From contig SKZO01000074.1 in the NCBI GenBank assembly GCA_007127335.1, positions 1-40,618 on the forward strand: a stretch of DNA of 40,618 nucleotides. The letters run 5' to 3'. Below the pieces are notes generated by a model. It was not told where the DNA came from, searched no databases, and saw only the letters and a program-made list of their open reading frames with translations. The position numbers and the translations under genes are program-made. The stretch comes from Spirochaetales bacterium (GTDB taxonomy: Bacteria; Spirochaetota; Spirochaetia; DSM-27196; SLST01). Within the stretch, counting starts at the first letter, position 1; the number at the start of each line of letters is the position of its first letter. Below are positions 17,711 through 27,630 of the stretch, in pieces.

Positions 17711-19282
17711 ATGCGTAACAGTCAGAGAACGTACCTGTTCGGACTGGTCATCGTCTCGATGATTGCCCTGGCCGCATCGCCGCTCTTCGCGACGGGCACC
17801 GCTGAAACGGCGGCGGTTCGCGACACGCTGACGATCGCGATTGGAGCCGAGCCGGAATCGCTCGATCCGGTCAAGATGACCTCGGCGCCCGCGGCGACCG
17901 TGGGTGAGCACGTGGTTGAGCGGCTCATCTACATGGAGGAGGACGGCAGCCTCACGCCGATGCTGGCTACAAGCTGGTCGGCGAACGAGGACAGCACCGT
18001 CTGGACCTTTCAGATTCGCCAGGGAGTCACGTTCCACGACGGGACGCCGCTGAATGCGGAAGCGGTCCGGATGAACCTCACGCGGTTCGTCGACCCGGAG
18101 GTCGGCGCCGCCTATGCCTTCCTGCTCGGAAGCGTGCAGGAGATCAGGACGACCGGCGAGTACACACTCGAGATCACTCTTGGGCAGCCCTTTGCACCGA
18201 TTCTCTCGCACCTGTCTCACAGCTTCATCGGCATCGTGAGCCCGCGACAGATCGAGAACCTGGGCCCGGCCGACACCTTTGAGAATCCCGTCGGCACCGG
18301 CCCCTACGTGATGGATCGATGGAGCCGCGGCGACAGCATCCGGCTCAGCCTCAACGAGAACTACTGGGGCGACACGCCGCGCATTCCGAACCTCGTCTTC
18401 AACTTCATTCCTGAGGAATCGGCGCGAATCGTCGCACTCGAGACGGGAGAGGCCGACGCGATCATGGCCGTGCCGCCGCAGGACGTTCCGCGGCTGCAGC
18501 GCGATCCGAACATCGACGTCGTGTTCCAGTCCAGCGTGCGTACGATCTACATTGGCTTCAACAATGTGCGTGAGCCGTTCGACAACCCGCTCGTGCGGCG
18601 GGCCCTGAATCATGCGGTAGACAAGCAGGCGATCGTCGACTCGATCTTCGACGGAAATGCCTTCGTGCTCGACGCTCCGGTCGTGGATGCGGTCTTCGGA
18701 CACGCGTCGGTCGGTCCCTTTGAGTACGATCCGGACCTCGCGCGCGAGCTCCTTGCGGAGGCCGGCTTCCCGGACGGGCTTTCAATGTCGCTGCACCACC
18801 CGACCGGCCGGTACCCGCTGGACGCCACGGTCGCCGCGGCGGTTCAGTCGATGCTCGCCGAGGTGGGCGTAGACGCACGGCTCGAGACCCGTGAGTGGAC
18901 GAGCTACCTGCAGTTCACCGGCCAGCCGCCCGAGCAGGCCGAATACGACAGCTACCTGCTCGGATGGGGTACCGTAACTCTCGACTCGGACTACGGTCTG
19001 TACGCGTTGCTGCACACTCGCCAGTGGAACCCGGACGGCAACAATCGCAGTTTCTACAGCAACGAGCGCGTGGACGAGCTTCTTGATGCTGCCCGGATCG
19101 AGACCAACCCGGATGTCCGGACCGAGACGTACGCCGAGGCGATGCAGCTGATCTGGGACGACGCGCCGTGGATCTTCCTCTACAGCGCCGGGCAGATCAA
19201 TGCGGTTCGCTCCAATGTGGAAGGACTCATCCACCACCCGCTTGAGAATCTCAGCGCGTGGGACGCCTACTTCGTCGACTGA
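17711..19282 (+). CDS. ABC transporter substrate-binding protein, family 5 (peptide/nickel type)
   Basis: Signal peptide; LTIAIGAEPESLDPVKMTSAPAATVGEHVVERL, VTFHDGTPLNAEAVRMNLTRF, GTGPYVMDRWSRGDSIRL. Confidence 0.95.
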   Translation: MRNSQRTYLFGLVIVSMIALAASPLFATGTAETAAVRDTLTIAIGAEPESLDPVKMTSAPAATVGEHVVERLIYMEEDGSLTPMLATSWSANEDSTVWTFQIRQGVTFHDGTPLNAEAVRMNLTRFVDPEVGAAYAFLLGSVQEIRTTGEYTLEITLGQPFAPILSHLSHSFIGIVSPRQIENLGPADTFENPVGTGPYVMDRWSRGDSIRLSLNENYWGDTPRIPNLVFNFIPEESARIVALETGEADAIMAVPPQDVPRLQRDPNIDVVFQSSVRTIYIGFNNVREPFDNPLVRRALNHAVDKQAIVDSIFDGNAFVLDAPVVDAVFGHASVGPFEYDPDLARELLAEAGFPDGLSMSLHHPTGRYPLDATVAAAVQSMLAEVGVDARLETREWTSYLQFTGQPPEQAEYDSYLLGWGTVTLDSDYGLYALLHTRQWNPDGNNRSFYSNERVDELLDAARIETNPDVRTETYAEAMQLIWDDAPWIFLYSAGQINAVRSNVEGLIHHPLENLSAWDAYFVD

Positions 19283-19299
19283 GGTCGAAAGCCTTCAAT

Positions 19300-19327
19300 C
19301 CCGGCCCTTCGCGGGCCGGGTTGTTTT
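19300..19327 (+). terminator. Intrinsic terminator-like hairpin between substrate-binding protein and permease genes
   Basis: CCCGGCCC-TTCGC-GGGCCGGG followed by TTGTTTT. Confidence 0.75.
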
Positions 19328-19346
19328 CTGATCGGGAGATCGCCAC

Positions 19347-20282
19347 TTGTACCAGTACATCGTGCGACGGTTGATGCTCACGATACCCGTCGTGATCGGC
19401 GTGTCCATCATCGTGTTCGCCATCATCAGGATGATTCCCGGCGATCCGGCGCGTGCGATGGCCGGGGTCAACGCGACCCCTGAGTTTATCGAACAGGTTC
19501 GCGTTCGCCACGCCCTCGATCAACCGCTCCACGTTCAGTATGGTCGCTTCATGGTCAACCTGGTCCAGGGCGATCTGGGTCGCTCGATCTTCAGCGGACG
19601 ACCGGTGACGACCGAGATTGGTGAACGCTTTCCCAGAACGCTCCTGCTGGCGACCGTGGCACTTGTGATTGCGACGATAATCGGCGTATCAGCCGGCATC
19701 GTGTCCGCAACAAAGCGTAACTCGGTGTTTGACAATGCGAGCATGCTCGTCGCGCTTGTTGGAGTCGCTGCGCCGGTCTTCTGGATGGCGCTGATGCTCC
19801 AACTCCTCTTTGCGGTTCAGCTGCGCTGGCTGCCGGCGACCGGGATCGGCGCGGTGCGACACTTGGTGCTACCGAGCATCACGCTCGGTACCGCAAGCGC
19901 GGCGCTCATGGCGCGGATCACCCGGTCGAGCATGCTCGACGTTCTGCGTCAGGACTATATCACGACGGCTCGATCCAAGGGGCTCGGCGAACGGATCGTC
20001 GTCTACAAGCATGCGCTGAAGAACGCGCTGATTCCCGTAGTGACCGTGCTCGGACTGCAGTTCGGGATTCTGCTTGGCGGGGCCGTGCTGACCGAGACGG
20101 TCTTCGCCTGGCCGGGCGTCGGGCGTCTGCTCGTGGATGCGATCCTGCGGCGCGACTACCCGATCGTCCAGGGGACGGTGATGCTCCTCGCCTTCCTCTT
20201 CGTGATCATCAACCTCGTGGTCGACATCGCATACGCGTTCCTTGATCCGCGGGTCCACTATCGTTCCGAGAGCGGAGAGTGA
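19347..20282 (+). CDS. ABC transporter permease (DppB/OppB family)
   Basis: MYQYIVRRLMLTIPVVIGVSIIVFAIIRMIPGDPA; LRQDYITTARSKGLGERIVVYKHALKNALIPVVTVLG; TTG start. Confidence 0.94.
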   Translation: MYQYIVRRLMLTIPVVIGVSIIVFAIIRMIPGDPARAMAGVNATPEFIEQVRVRHALDQPLHVQYGRFMVNLVQGDLGRSIFSGRPVTTEIGERFPRTLLLATVALVIATIIGVSAGIVSATKRNSVFDNASMLVALVGVAAPVFWMALMLQLLFAVQLRWLPATGIGAVRHLVLPSITLGTASAALMARITRSSMLDVLRQDYITTARSKGLGERIVVYKHALKNALIPVVTVLGLQFGILLGGAVLTETVFAWPGVGRLLVDAILRRDYPIVQGTVMLLAFLFVIINLVVDIAYAFLDPRVHYRSESGE

Positions 20283-20283
20283 G

Positions 20284-21168
20284 ATGAGGAACGTCGACCT
20301 GACCGCAGAAGGAATGCCGCGCAAGAAGACGAGCGAGCTTCGTGAGGTCTTTCGCCACCTCGTGAGGAACCGTGCAGCCGTCGTCGGTCTCACCATCATA
20401 GGTCTGTTCGTGGTGGTGTCGGTCTTCGCGCCCGTCTTCGCGACGCACGACCCGCTCGCCGCGAATCTCGGCAACCGGCTCCAGCCGCCGAGTCGCGAGC
20501 ACCTGCTCGGCACCGACGAGCTCGGTCGTGATTTGCTCAGCCGGATGTTCTACGGCGGCAGGATATCGCTCAACATCGGGATCATCTCGGTCCTCATCGG
20601 CGTGCTCATAGGCGTGCCCATTGGCGCGGTCAGCGGGTACTTCGGCGGAAAGCTCGACATCATCACGCAGCGCTTCATCGACATCATGATCGCCTTTCCC
20701 GGTATACTGCTCGCGATCGTCGTGGTGACCGTCCTTGGAGTGGGCGTAGAGAACGTGATGATCGCTACGGGGATTGCGAGCGTACCCATCTACGCCCGGC
20801 TCGTGCGCGGGTCGGTGCTCTCGATCAAGGAGCAGAGCTACGTCGCGGCGGCCCGCGCCGCGGGCCTTGGGGACGTCCGGATCATCTTCCGGCAGATACT
20901 GCCGAACTGCCTCGCTCCCATCATCGTACAGAGCACCTTTCAGATCGCGACGTCCATTCTGTGGGCGGCGGGCCTGGGGTTTCTGGGCCTGGGGGCCCAG
21001 GCGCCTACGCCCGAATGGGGCGCGATCCTCAGTAACGGGCGTGCGTACATACGTACCGCGCATCATCTCACGACCTACCCGGGACTCGCGATCCTTCTCA
21101 TGGTGCTCGGGTTCAACCTCGTGGGCGACGGGCTGCGCGACGCGCTCGACCCGAAGACCCGGTCATAG
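20284..21168 (+). CDS. ABC transporter permease (DppC/OppC family)
   Basis: FRHLVRNRAAVVGLTIIGLFVVVSVFAPVFA, HLLGTDELGRDLLSRMFYGGRISL, YVAAARAAGLGDVRIIFRQILPNCLAPIIV; ATG at 20284. Confidence 0.94.
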   Translation: MRNVDLTAEGMPRKKTSELREVFRHLVRNRAAVVGLTIIGLFVVVSVFAPVFATHDPLAANLGNRLQPPSREHLLGTDELGRDLLSRMFYGGRISLNIGIISVLIGVLIGVPIGAVSGYFGGKLDIITQRFIDIMIAFPGILLAIVVVTVLGVGVENVMIATGIASVPIYARLVRGSVLSIKEQSYVAAARAAGLGDVRIIFRQILPNCLAPIIVQSTFQIATSILWAAGLGFLGLGAQAPTPEWGAILSNGRAYIRTAHHLTTYPGLAILLMVLGFNLVGDGLRDALDPKTRS

Positions 21169-21173
21169 TAGCC

Positions 21174-22214
21174 ATGGAACCACTTGTAGAGATACGAAAC
21201 CTTCGCACGAGCTTCAGAACTGAGGACGGTACCGTCAGGGCCGTCGACGACGTCTCGTTCGACATTGGCCGGGGCGAGGTGGTGGGGCTCGTGGGCGAGA
21301 GCGGATGCGGCAAGACCGCCGTGTCGCTGAGCATCCTGCAACTGCTGCCCACCCCGCCGGCGGTCATAGAGGGTGGCGAGATACGGTTCGGTTCGCGAGA
21401 CCTGCTCAAACTCTCGGGCGAGGAGATCCGCCGGATCCGGGGCAATGAGATCGCGATGATCTTCCAGGAGCCCATGACGAGCCTCAATCCTGTCTATACG
21501 ATAGGTGACCAGCTGATGGAGACGATTCAGCTGCATCAGAGGTTGGACACCCACGCGGCTCGCGCGCGGGCGATCGAGATGCTCAAGCTGGTGGGGATTC
21601 CCCGGGCCGACGAGGTCATGGGCGAGTATCCACACCGCTTCTCCGGTGGGATGAGGCAACGCGCGATGATCGCGATGGCACTGAGCTGTGACCCGAAACT
21701 GCTGATCGCCGACGAACCAACGACGGCACTCGATGTCACGATTCAGGCGCAGATCCTCGAGCTGATGCATGAGCTGCGCGAACGGATCGGGATGTCGATC
21801 CTGTTCATAACGCACGACTTGAGCGTTATTGCCGAGATGGCTGACCGCGTCGTCGTGATGTATTCCGGCAAGCTCGTTGAGCAGGCCGACGTGCAAACGC
21901 TCTTTCTCTCGCCCGAGCACCCCTACACGAAGGGCCTTATCGGTTCGCGTCCGAGCATAGACGAGGACGACTCTGCCGTACCGGCTGAACCCGGCCTGCG
22001 ACGTCGGCTTCCCTTCATCAGGGGCAGCGTTCCCAACCCGCTCCACATGCCCGGCGGCTGTCCGTTCCACCCGAGGTGTGATTACGCGATGCCGGTCTGT
22101 GGGACCGAGATGCCGCCCCGAACAGAGCTCAGGGAGGGTCACGACGTGCGCTGCTGGCTGCATGAGAGTCCGGACAGCGTGGCGCGGGCGGACGAACCGG
22201 AGGTGCGATCATGA
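21174..22214 (+). CDS. Peptide/nickel ABC transporter ATP-binding protein (DppD/OppD family)
   Basis: Walker A GESGCGKT, signature FSGGMRQRAMIAMAL, Walker B LLIADEPTTALD, C-terminal CPFHPRCDYAM. Confidence 0.95.
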   Translation: MEPLVEIRNLRTSFRTEDGTVRAVDDVSFDIGRGEVVGLVGESGCGKTAVSLSILQLLPTPPAVIEGGEIRFGSRDLLKLSGEEIRRIRGNEIAMIFQEPMTSLNPVYTIGDQLMETIQLHQRLDTHAARARAIEMLKLVGIPRADEVMGEYPHRFSGGMRQRAMIAMALSCDPKLLIADEPTTALDVTIQAQILELMHELRERIGMSILFITHDLSVIAEMADRVVVMYSGKLVEQADVQTLFLSPEHPYTKGLIGSRPSIDEDDSAVPAEPGLRRRLPFIRGSVPNPLHMPGGCPFHPRCDYAMPVCGTEMPPRTELREGHDVRCWLHESPDSVARADEPEVRS

Positions 22215-23206
22215 GTGCGCCAGCAGTCGCCGATGTCCCGGTACTCTCGGTTCGCGATCTGAAGAAGTACTTCCCTATTCGAACCGGTGTCCTGAGCCGC
22301 GTGAGCGGTCATGTGAAGGCGGTCGACGGTGTCACCTTTGACATACAGGCCGGCGAGACCTTTGCGCTCGTGGGGGAGAGCGGATGCGGGAAGAGTACGA
22401 CCGGCCGCGCGATTCTCCGTCTCACCGGCGCGACCGATGGTGAGGTCTACTACCAGGGTGAGGACGTGCTCGGGGCGTCAGGCGAAAGGATGCGCAGACT
22501 GCGAAAGGCGATGCAGATCGTCTTCCAGGATCCGTACAGCGCGCTGAATCCACGGAAGACCGTTGGCTCGGCGATTGGTGAGATCCTGCGCGTGCATCGG
22601 ATGGCGTCCGGCGCGGAGTCGCGGGAGCGCGTGGAGGAGGTGCTCGTGCGCTGCGGACTGGAGGCGTATCACAGCTACCGCTATCCGCACGAGTTCTCCG
22701 GCGGCCAGCGCCAGCGCGTGGTGATTGCCCGGGCCCTGGCGCTCGATCCACGGTTCATCGTTGCCGACGAGCCCATCTCCGCGCTCGATGTCAGCATACA
22801 GAGCCAGATCATCAACCTCCTCGAAGACCTCCAGGACTCGTTTCAGTTGACCTATCTCTTCATCAGCCATGATCTGAGCGTGGTCCGCCACATGGCCGAC
22901 CGGGTAGGAGTCATGTACCTGGGGAAACTCGTCGAAGTCGCCGAGAAGCGCGAGTTCTACCGGGAGCCGCTCCATCCGTACAGCCAGGCGCTGCTCTCCG
23001 CGATACCGGTGAGCGATCCCACGGTCAAGAAGAAACGGATCATCCTGCAGGGGGACGTGCCGAGTCCCGCGAACCCGCCTGCCGGGTGTCCCTTTCACAC
23101 GAGGTGTCCGTATGTGATGGACGTGTGCCGCACCGTGCCGCCTGCGCTCCTGCAGACCGAGACGGGGCACTCCGTTGCCTGCCACCTGGTCCATCCGGTC
23201 ACGTGA
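22211..23206 (+). CDS. Peptide/nickel ABC transporter ATP-binding protein (DppF/OppF family)
   Basis: Walker A GESGCGKST, signature FSGGQRQRVVIARAL, Walker B FIVADEPISALD, C-terminal CPFHTRCPYVMDVC. Confidence 0.95.
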   Translation: MSAPAVADVPVLSVRDLKKYFPIRTGVLSRVSGHVKAVDGVTFDIQAGETFALVGESGCGKSTTGRAILRLTGATDGEVYYQGEDVLGASGERMRRLRKAMQIVFQDPYSALNPRKTVGSAIGEILRVHRMASGAESRERVEEVLVRCGLEAYHSYRYPHEFSGGQRQRVVIARALALDPRFIVADEPISALDVSIQSQIINLLEDLQDSFQLTYLFISHDLSVVRHMADRVGVMYLGKLVEVAEKREFYREPLHPYSQALLSAIPVSDPTVKKKRIILQGDVPSPANPPAGCPFHTRCPYVMDVCRTVPPALLQTETGHSVACHLVHPVT

Positions 23207-23409
23207 GCCGTTCCGATCACCGTCCTGAACATCCCGAGCGCGGCGAACGTGCCGAACGCTCCGGCCGGCCACCGAGCACCTCACGCCGGGGAGGCGACAC
23301 CCTCGCGTGGCTCTGCGCGGCATTCCAGGTCATCGGCCCCGTGCTGCTCGTGCTGATCCTCGTGATTCTCCTCGCGTACGGACTGATTCACCTGCTCTTC
23401 CTGAGGTAG
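23203..23409 (+). CDS. Small single-TM hypothetical protein
   Basis: GTG at 23203 overlaps the upstream TGA (GTGA); ~68 aa with C-terminal hydrophobic helix FQVIGPVLLVLILVILLAYGLIHLLFLR. Confidence 0.45.
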   Translation: MSRSDHRPEHPERGERAERSGRPPSTSRRGGDTLAWLCAAFQVIGPVLLVLILVILLAYGLIHLLFLR

Positions 23410-23429
23410 ACTCAGGGCAGGTCGTCTCG

Positions 23430-23912
23430 CTATGCGGGATCCCGAATCGTGCAGTGCCTGCAGTTGGCTTCATTCCGGCTGCAGAAATACCCGATCTTCT
23501 CGTCCCACCGAATCCGTTCGTACGGGCACTCTTCGTAGTAGTGAACGAAATTGAGCAGACGGTCGAAGACCTCCTCAGATATCCGGTGCTCCATCTGACA
23601 CGCCTCAGATTCCGCGATGGACTTCTCCACGCCAAGGACCTTGACGAAGAAATCGCGAAGCGCATCGTACTTTTGCATGATCTGCTCGGCAGCTTCGAGC
23701 CCCTGTGGGGTGAGCGTCACGATATCATAGGGGGCGTAGTTGATGAGCTCGAGCTTTGACAGAGTCCGAAGGGCTGCGGAGACCGACGATGGGATGACGC
23801 CGAGCTCGTGGGCGATATCGGTGACGCGCGCCGCGCGTTTGCGCTGCTCCACGAGGTAGATCGCCTTGAGGTACATCTCCATGCTTTCGGTCAGATGAGC
23901 AACGTCAGCCAT
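23430..23912 (-). CDS. DtxR-family metal-dependent transcriptional regulator
   Basis: MADVAHLTESMEMYLKAIYLVEQ, HTH VTDIAHELGVIPSSVSAALRTL, LTPQGLEAAEQI, EACQMEHRISEEVFDRL; start at 23912 preferred. Confidence 0.93.
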   Translation of the reverse strand: MADVAHLTESMEMYLKAIYLVEQRKRAARVTDIAHELGVIPSSVSAALRTLSKLELINYAPYDIVTLTPQGLEAAEQIMQKYDALRDFFVKVLGVEKSIAESEACQMEHRISEEVFDRLLNFVHYYEECPYERIRWDEKIGYFCSRNEANCRHCTIRDPA

Positions 23913-24966
23913 GGGCCTCTCCCGGCACCAGCGCCGCGCTTCCATTCATGTCCCGCAGGACGACCGCCGGTTCCCGCGCCATGAGTCGGACACGTTGGCC
24001 GGGGTAGAACGAGTGGGTGTACTCCGTGTGCGCGATGATACTGCGGTCCTCGTACCTGACACGGTAGGTCAGATCGTGGCCGCGAAACTCCCTCGCGACG
24101 ACTTCGCCCTCGAGCTCCCCTCCGCACCCCTTGGTGAGCACGATGTGTTCGGGCCGCAGGGAGAGGAGAACCCGGCCGTGCGCCGCCGGCCTGATCGAGA
24201 GAGCGCCCATCGACGTCCGCGCGATCTCGCCATCTGCCTCGCCCTCGAAGAGGTTTGAGCGCCCAAGGAACTGGGCGACGAACGCGGTTCGCGGATGATG
24301 GTACACCTCTTCCGGTGTTCCCACCTGCTCTATCTTCCCGGCGTTCATTACCGCCAGACGATCGCAGAACGACAGCGCCTCCTCCTGGTCGTGGGTCACC
24401 AGAATCGCGTTCAGCCCCTGCTCCTTCAGCAGCGCCCGAACCTCGCGTCGCGTGGCGTCTCTGAGCGCGACATCCAGGTTCGAGAACGGCTCGTCCATCA
24501 GCAGGAGCTGAGGATCGGCGCCGAGCGCCCGTGCGATCGCAACTCGCTGCTGCTGCCCCCCCGACAGCTCGTCGGGCATGCGCTGGTCGACCCGGGTGAG
24601 TCCCACCATCCGCAGGAGCTCGGCGGCGCGTTTCTCGCGCAGCCGCGCCGGAGTGCCTCTCATGGCGAACATGACGTTCCGGAGTACCGAGAGATGGGGA
24701 AAGAGCGCATAGTCCTGAAACACGAAGCCCACATTCCGGCGTTCAGGAGGGAGCGAGACGACTTCCCGCTCGCGAATGAGTACTGTTCCGTTGTCCGGAG
24801 ACTCGAACCCCGCGATCATGCGAAGGGTCGTCGTCTTCCCGCAGCCGCTCGGGCCCAGGAGACCGAAGATCTCGCCGGGTTCGACGCGGAAGCTCACCGA
24901 GTCCACGGCCGGATGCGTCATGCCGGCGAAGCGTCGCGTCATATCTCTCACTTCAAGTACGTGCAT
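23905..24966 (-). CDS. Iron(III)-type ABC transporter ATP-binding protein (FbpC-like)
   Basis: Walker [39 protein letters not shown]-terminal TOBE-like region. Confidence 0.93.
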   Translation of the reverse strand: MHVLEVRDMTRRFAGMTHPAVDSVSFRVEPGEIFGLLGPSGCGKTTTLRMIAGFESPDNGTVLIREREVVSLPPERRNVGFVFQDYALFPHLSVLRNVMFAMRGTPARLREKRAAELLRMVGLTRVDQRMPDELSGGQQQRVAIARALGADPQLLLMDEPFSNLDVALRDATRREVRALLKEQGLNAILVTHDQEEALSFCDRLAVMNAGKIEQVGTPEEVYHHPRTAFVAQFLGRSNLFEGEADGEIARTSMGALSIRPAAHGRVLLSLRPEHIVLTKGCGGELEGEVVAREFRGHDLTYRVRYEDRSIIAHTEYTHSFYPGQRVRLMAREPAVVLRDMNGSAALVPGEAHG

Positions 24967-24967
24967 C

Positions 24968-26560
24968 TCATTCCTTTCCTTCGTGCCGGAGCAGCAGACC
25001 TACGAAGAGACTCGAGAACAGAACGATCGCCGCAGCGTACGGCGCGGCCTCAACATGCATCGCCTCGGATGTACGGCTGAACACGGCGACCGACAGCGTG
25101 ACGTATCCGGTGGGTGCAAGCAGAAACGCGATCGGCAGCTCCTTCATCGCGATGACGAAGACGAGCCCCACTGACGCGAGTACCCCCCGACGGAGCAGCG
25201 GCAGGACCGTGCGGGCGAAGGCCGGCAAGGGCGACAACCCGAGTGACCGTGCCGCCTCCTCCAATCGCCGGGGCGCCTGCAGGAGCGCCGAGCGAATTGG
25301 TCCTATGGCGAGCGCGAGGAAGCTGATAACGTACGCTACGATCAGGAGCGGCAGGCTCTGATAGAGCGGACGCAACAGACGCAGCGAGAAGAAGACCATC
25401 GCGAGCGCGAGCGAGAGCGGCGGCAGCGCGTATCCCACGTAGACGAGTCGTTCTGCCGTGCGGGACAGCGGTGACGGGTGACGAACCCTGAGGTAGGCGA
25501 TCGGAATCGCGACCAGGACGGTGCATATGGCGGCCGGTGCTGCGGCGCCCGCTGATGCGAGAAAGGCCTGACCCACGCGTCCGAGCTCCCCCCAGGGTGG
25601 ACGAAGGCTGAGCCAGTAGGCGAGCATGCCGAAGGGGAGGCCAATGGCGCCCGCCGCGATCAGCGCAATGAAGACGAGCGCCGGGATCTTCCAGGCGCGA
25701 AGCCGGATCCGGCGCAGGCTGCGGGCGACTCCGGTGCCTGTCCGGGCGTACTTCGCGCTTCGCAGCAGGCGACCTTCGAGCAGGACCGGCACCATTGCGA
25801 GGGCAAGAAGCATGAGCGACAGCCAGGCCGCGTAGGTGCGGTCGAACGCCCCGGAGTACTGGGTGTAGATCGCGTAACTGAAGACTTCGTAGCGCATGAG
25901 CGCGATCGCGCCAAAGTCTCCGAGCACGTAGATCGCGACGATCAGCCAACCGGAGAAGAGCGCCGGAGCGAGATGGGGGAGGATGACCCGGTACAGGACC
26001 CCTCCGTGACCGTATCCCATGCTTCGTGCGCTCTCCTCAAGACTCGGGTCCATCCCGGCGAGCGCCGCACGGACGTTGAGGAAGACATAGGGGAAGCAGT
26101 AGAGGGTGAGCGCCGCCAGGGCACCCCAGTAGCCGGACGGGCGTGCGACCACGATGCCGAACACTCCGGCGAGGAACCCATGGTTTCCCCCAAGGCTCAG
26201 CAACGCGAACGCCATGACGTAGCCCGGGACCGAGAGCGGAAGCACCCCCAGGAAGGTCACGACGCGCGCCGCCGGAACATCGGTGCGGACTACCAGCCAG
26301 GCAAGAGGGAGCGCAATGAGCGTGGTCGCGCCTACCACGCCTCCGGTCAGAAGGAGCGTATTGCCCAACAGCTCGAGGTTGCGCCGCCGCAGCACGAGCG
26401 ACGCGAGTGTCGCCGCATCTGCCTCCGTCGCTCGCACGACGAGATAGACGAGCGGGACGAGCATGACGACGGCGACTGCGGCCGGGGCAACGAGCAGGTA
26501 CCACGGCGGGCGGTCGTGTTCCGCCGGCAGCGGTCGCGCTGCTGATAACGCGTCGGTCAT
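24968..26560 (-). CDS. Iron(III)-type ABC transporter fused permease (FbpB-like)
   Basis: 530 aa, about 12 TM helices with two permease halves (EESARSMGYGHGGVLYRVILPHLAPALFSG; EEAARSLGLSPLPAFARTVLPLLRRGVLASV). Confidence 0.93.
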   Translation of the reverse strand: MTDALSAARPLPAEHDRPPWYLLVAPAAVAVVMLVPLVYLVVRATEADAATLASLVLRRRNLELLGNTLLLTGGVVGATTLIALPLAWLVVRTDVPAARVVTFLGVLPLSVPGYVMAFALLSLGGNHGFLAGVFGIVVARPSGYWGALAALTLYCFPYVFLNVRAALAGMDPSLEESARSMGYGHGGVLYRVILPHLAPALFSGWLIVAIYVLGDFGAIALMRYEVFSYAIYTQYSGAFDRTYAAWLSLMLLALAMVPVLLEGRLLRSAKYARTGTGVARSLRRIRLRAWKIPALVFIALIAAGAIGLPFGMLAYWLSLRPPWGELGRVGQAFLASAGAAAPAAICTVLVAIPIAYLRVRHPSPLSRTAERLVYVGYALPPLSLALAMVFFSLRLLRPLYQSLPLLIVAYVISFLALAIGPIRSALLQAPRRLEEAARSLGLSPLPAFARTVLPLLRRGVLASVGLVFVIAMKELPIAFLLAPTGYVTLSVAVFSRTSEAMHVEAAPYAAAIVLFSSLFVGLLLRHEGKE

Positions 26561-26563
26561 TAT

Positions 26564-27610
26564 CTACAGCAGCCCGGCTTCCCGCAGGAGCGAGAGCGTG
26601 CCCTCGAGATCCTCCAGGGCGTCCAGGTCGACCTGCGGACTCGAGTCGAGCAGCGTCTGAAAACTCTCGAGCCGCTCGTCGGGCTCGACATTGGCGAGCA
26701 CCGGATACTCGTAGACCGTCCCGGTGAAGTAGGCCTGCGCCTCGCTCGAGAGCAGGAACTGCGCGAACTCGAGCGCTTCGTCGGTGCGACGGCTCGCGCT
26801 CAGAACGCCAATACCTGCTATGTTCACCAGGTTTCCGATATCGTCGTTCGAGAAGAAGCGCTGGGCGACCGGGTAGTCGGGATCGTTCGCAGTGAATCGG
26901 AGCAGGTAGTAGTTGTTCACCAGCGCGAAGTCGATCTCACCGGCGGCGATTGCCTCGACCTGCGTCGTGTTGTTCCGGTAGGCCTGGACATCGTTTGCCT
27001 GCATTGCGCGGAGCCAGTCGCCGGTGGCTTCATCGCCGTGCACGACGCGCATCGCGGTCACAAAAGCCTGGAACGAGCCGTTTGTCGGCGCCCAGCCGAC
27101 CCGGCCGCGATACTCGGGAGCGACAAGATCGAACACGCTCTCCGGGTACTCCGCCTCGTCCACACGGCCGGGCGAGTAGGCGAGCACTCGGGCGCGGCCG
27201 CTTGTTGCGAGCCACTGGCCGGTGGTGCTGCGGTAGATGTCCGGCAGGTTGTCGTACAGGTGCTGCGGCAGCGGTGCGAGCAGGCCCGCCCCCGCGAGCG
27301 CCCCGAGCGCCCCGGCGTCCTGTGCCCAGAAGAGATCGGCCGGCGTGCGCGCACCCTCTTCGGCGAGCAGGACGGCGAGCTCCGCGGTGCCCGCGTAGCG
27401 GATGCTCACGCGGATTCCGGTCTCGGACTCGAACGACTCGACAAGGGGCGCCACGAGCGACTCACCACGGCCGGAGTATATCGTGAGCTCCCGCTGCACC
27501 GGCTCTGCGGCCCCTGGTTCCGCTCGTCCTGCCGCAAGAAGCGGCAGTGCGGCGAGAGTCAGCAGCATGAGCGTTGCAATCCGTCTTCGTAGAACAGGAG
27601 AAAACACCAC
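26564..27610 (-). CDS. Iron(III)-type ABC transporter substrate-binding protein (FbpA-like)
   Basis: Signal peptide; ELTIYSGRGESLVAPLVESFESETGIRVSIRYAGTAELAVLLAEEG; TYR-rich region FALVNNYYLLRF; AAGGAGG upstream of GTG start. Confidence 0.93.
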   Translation of the reverse strand: MVFSPVLRRRIATLMLLTLAALPLLAAGRAEPGAAEPVQRELTIYSGRGESLVAPLVESFESETGIRVSIRYAGTAELAVLLAEEGARTPADLFWAQDAGALGALAGAGLLAPLPQHLYDNLPDIYRSTTGQWLATSGRARVLAYSPGRVDEAEYPESVFDLVAPEYRGRVGWAPTNGSFQAFVTAMRVVHGDEATGDWLRAMQANDVQAYRNNTTQVEAIAAGEIDFALVNNYYLLRFTANDPDYPVAQRFFSNDDIGNLVNIAGIGVLSASRRTDEALEFAQFLLSSEAQAYFTGTVYEYPVLANVEPDERLESFQTLLDSSPQVDLDALEDLEGTLSLLREAGLL

Positions 27611-27630
27611 GTATGGCCTCCTTACATGAG

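Noticed and set aside
21075-22163. 362-aa minus-strand ORF opposite the DppD-like gene
   Set aside because: Antisense shadow of a well-conserved ATPase.
23400-23416. Inverted repeat CCTGAG-GTAGA-CTCAGG at the end of the small TM ORF
   Set aside because: Stem of only 6 bp and no T-tract, so not supported as a terminator.
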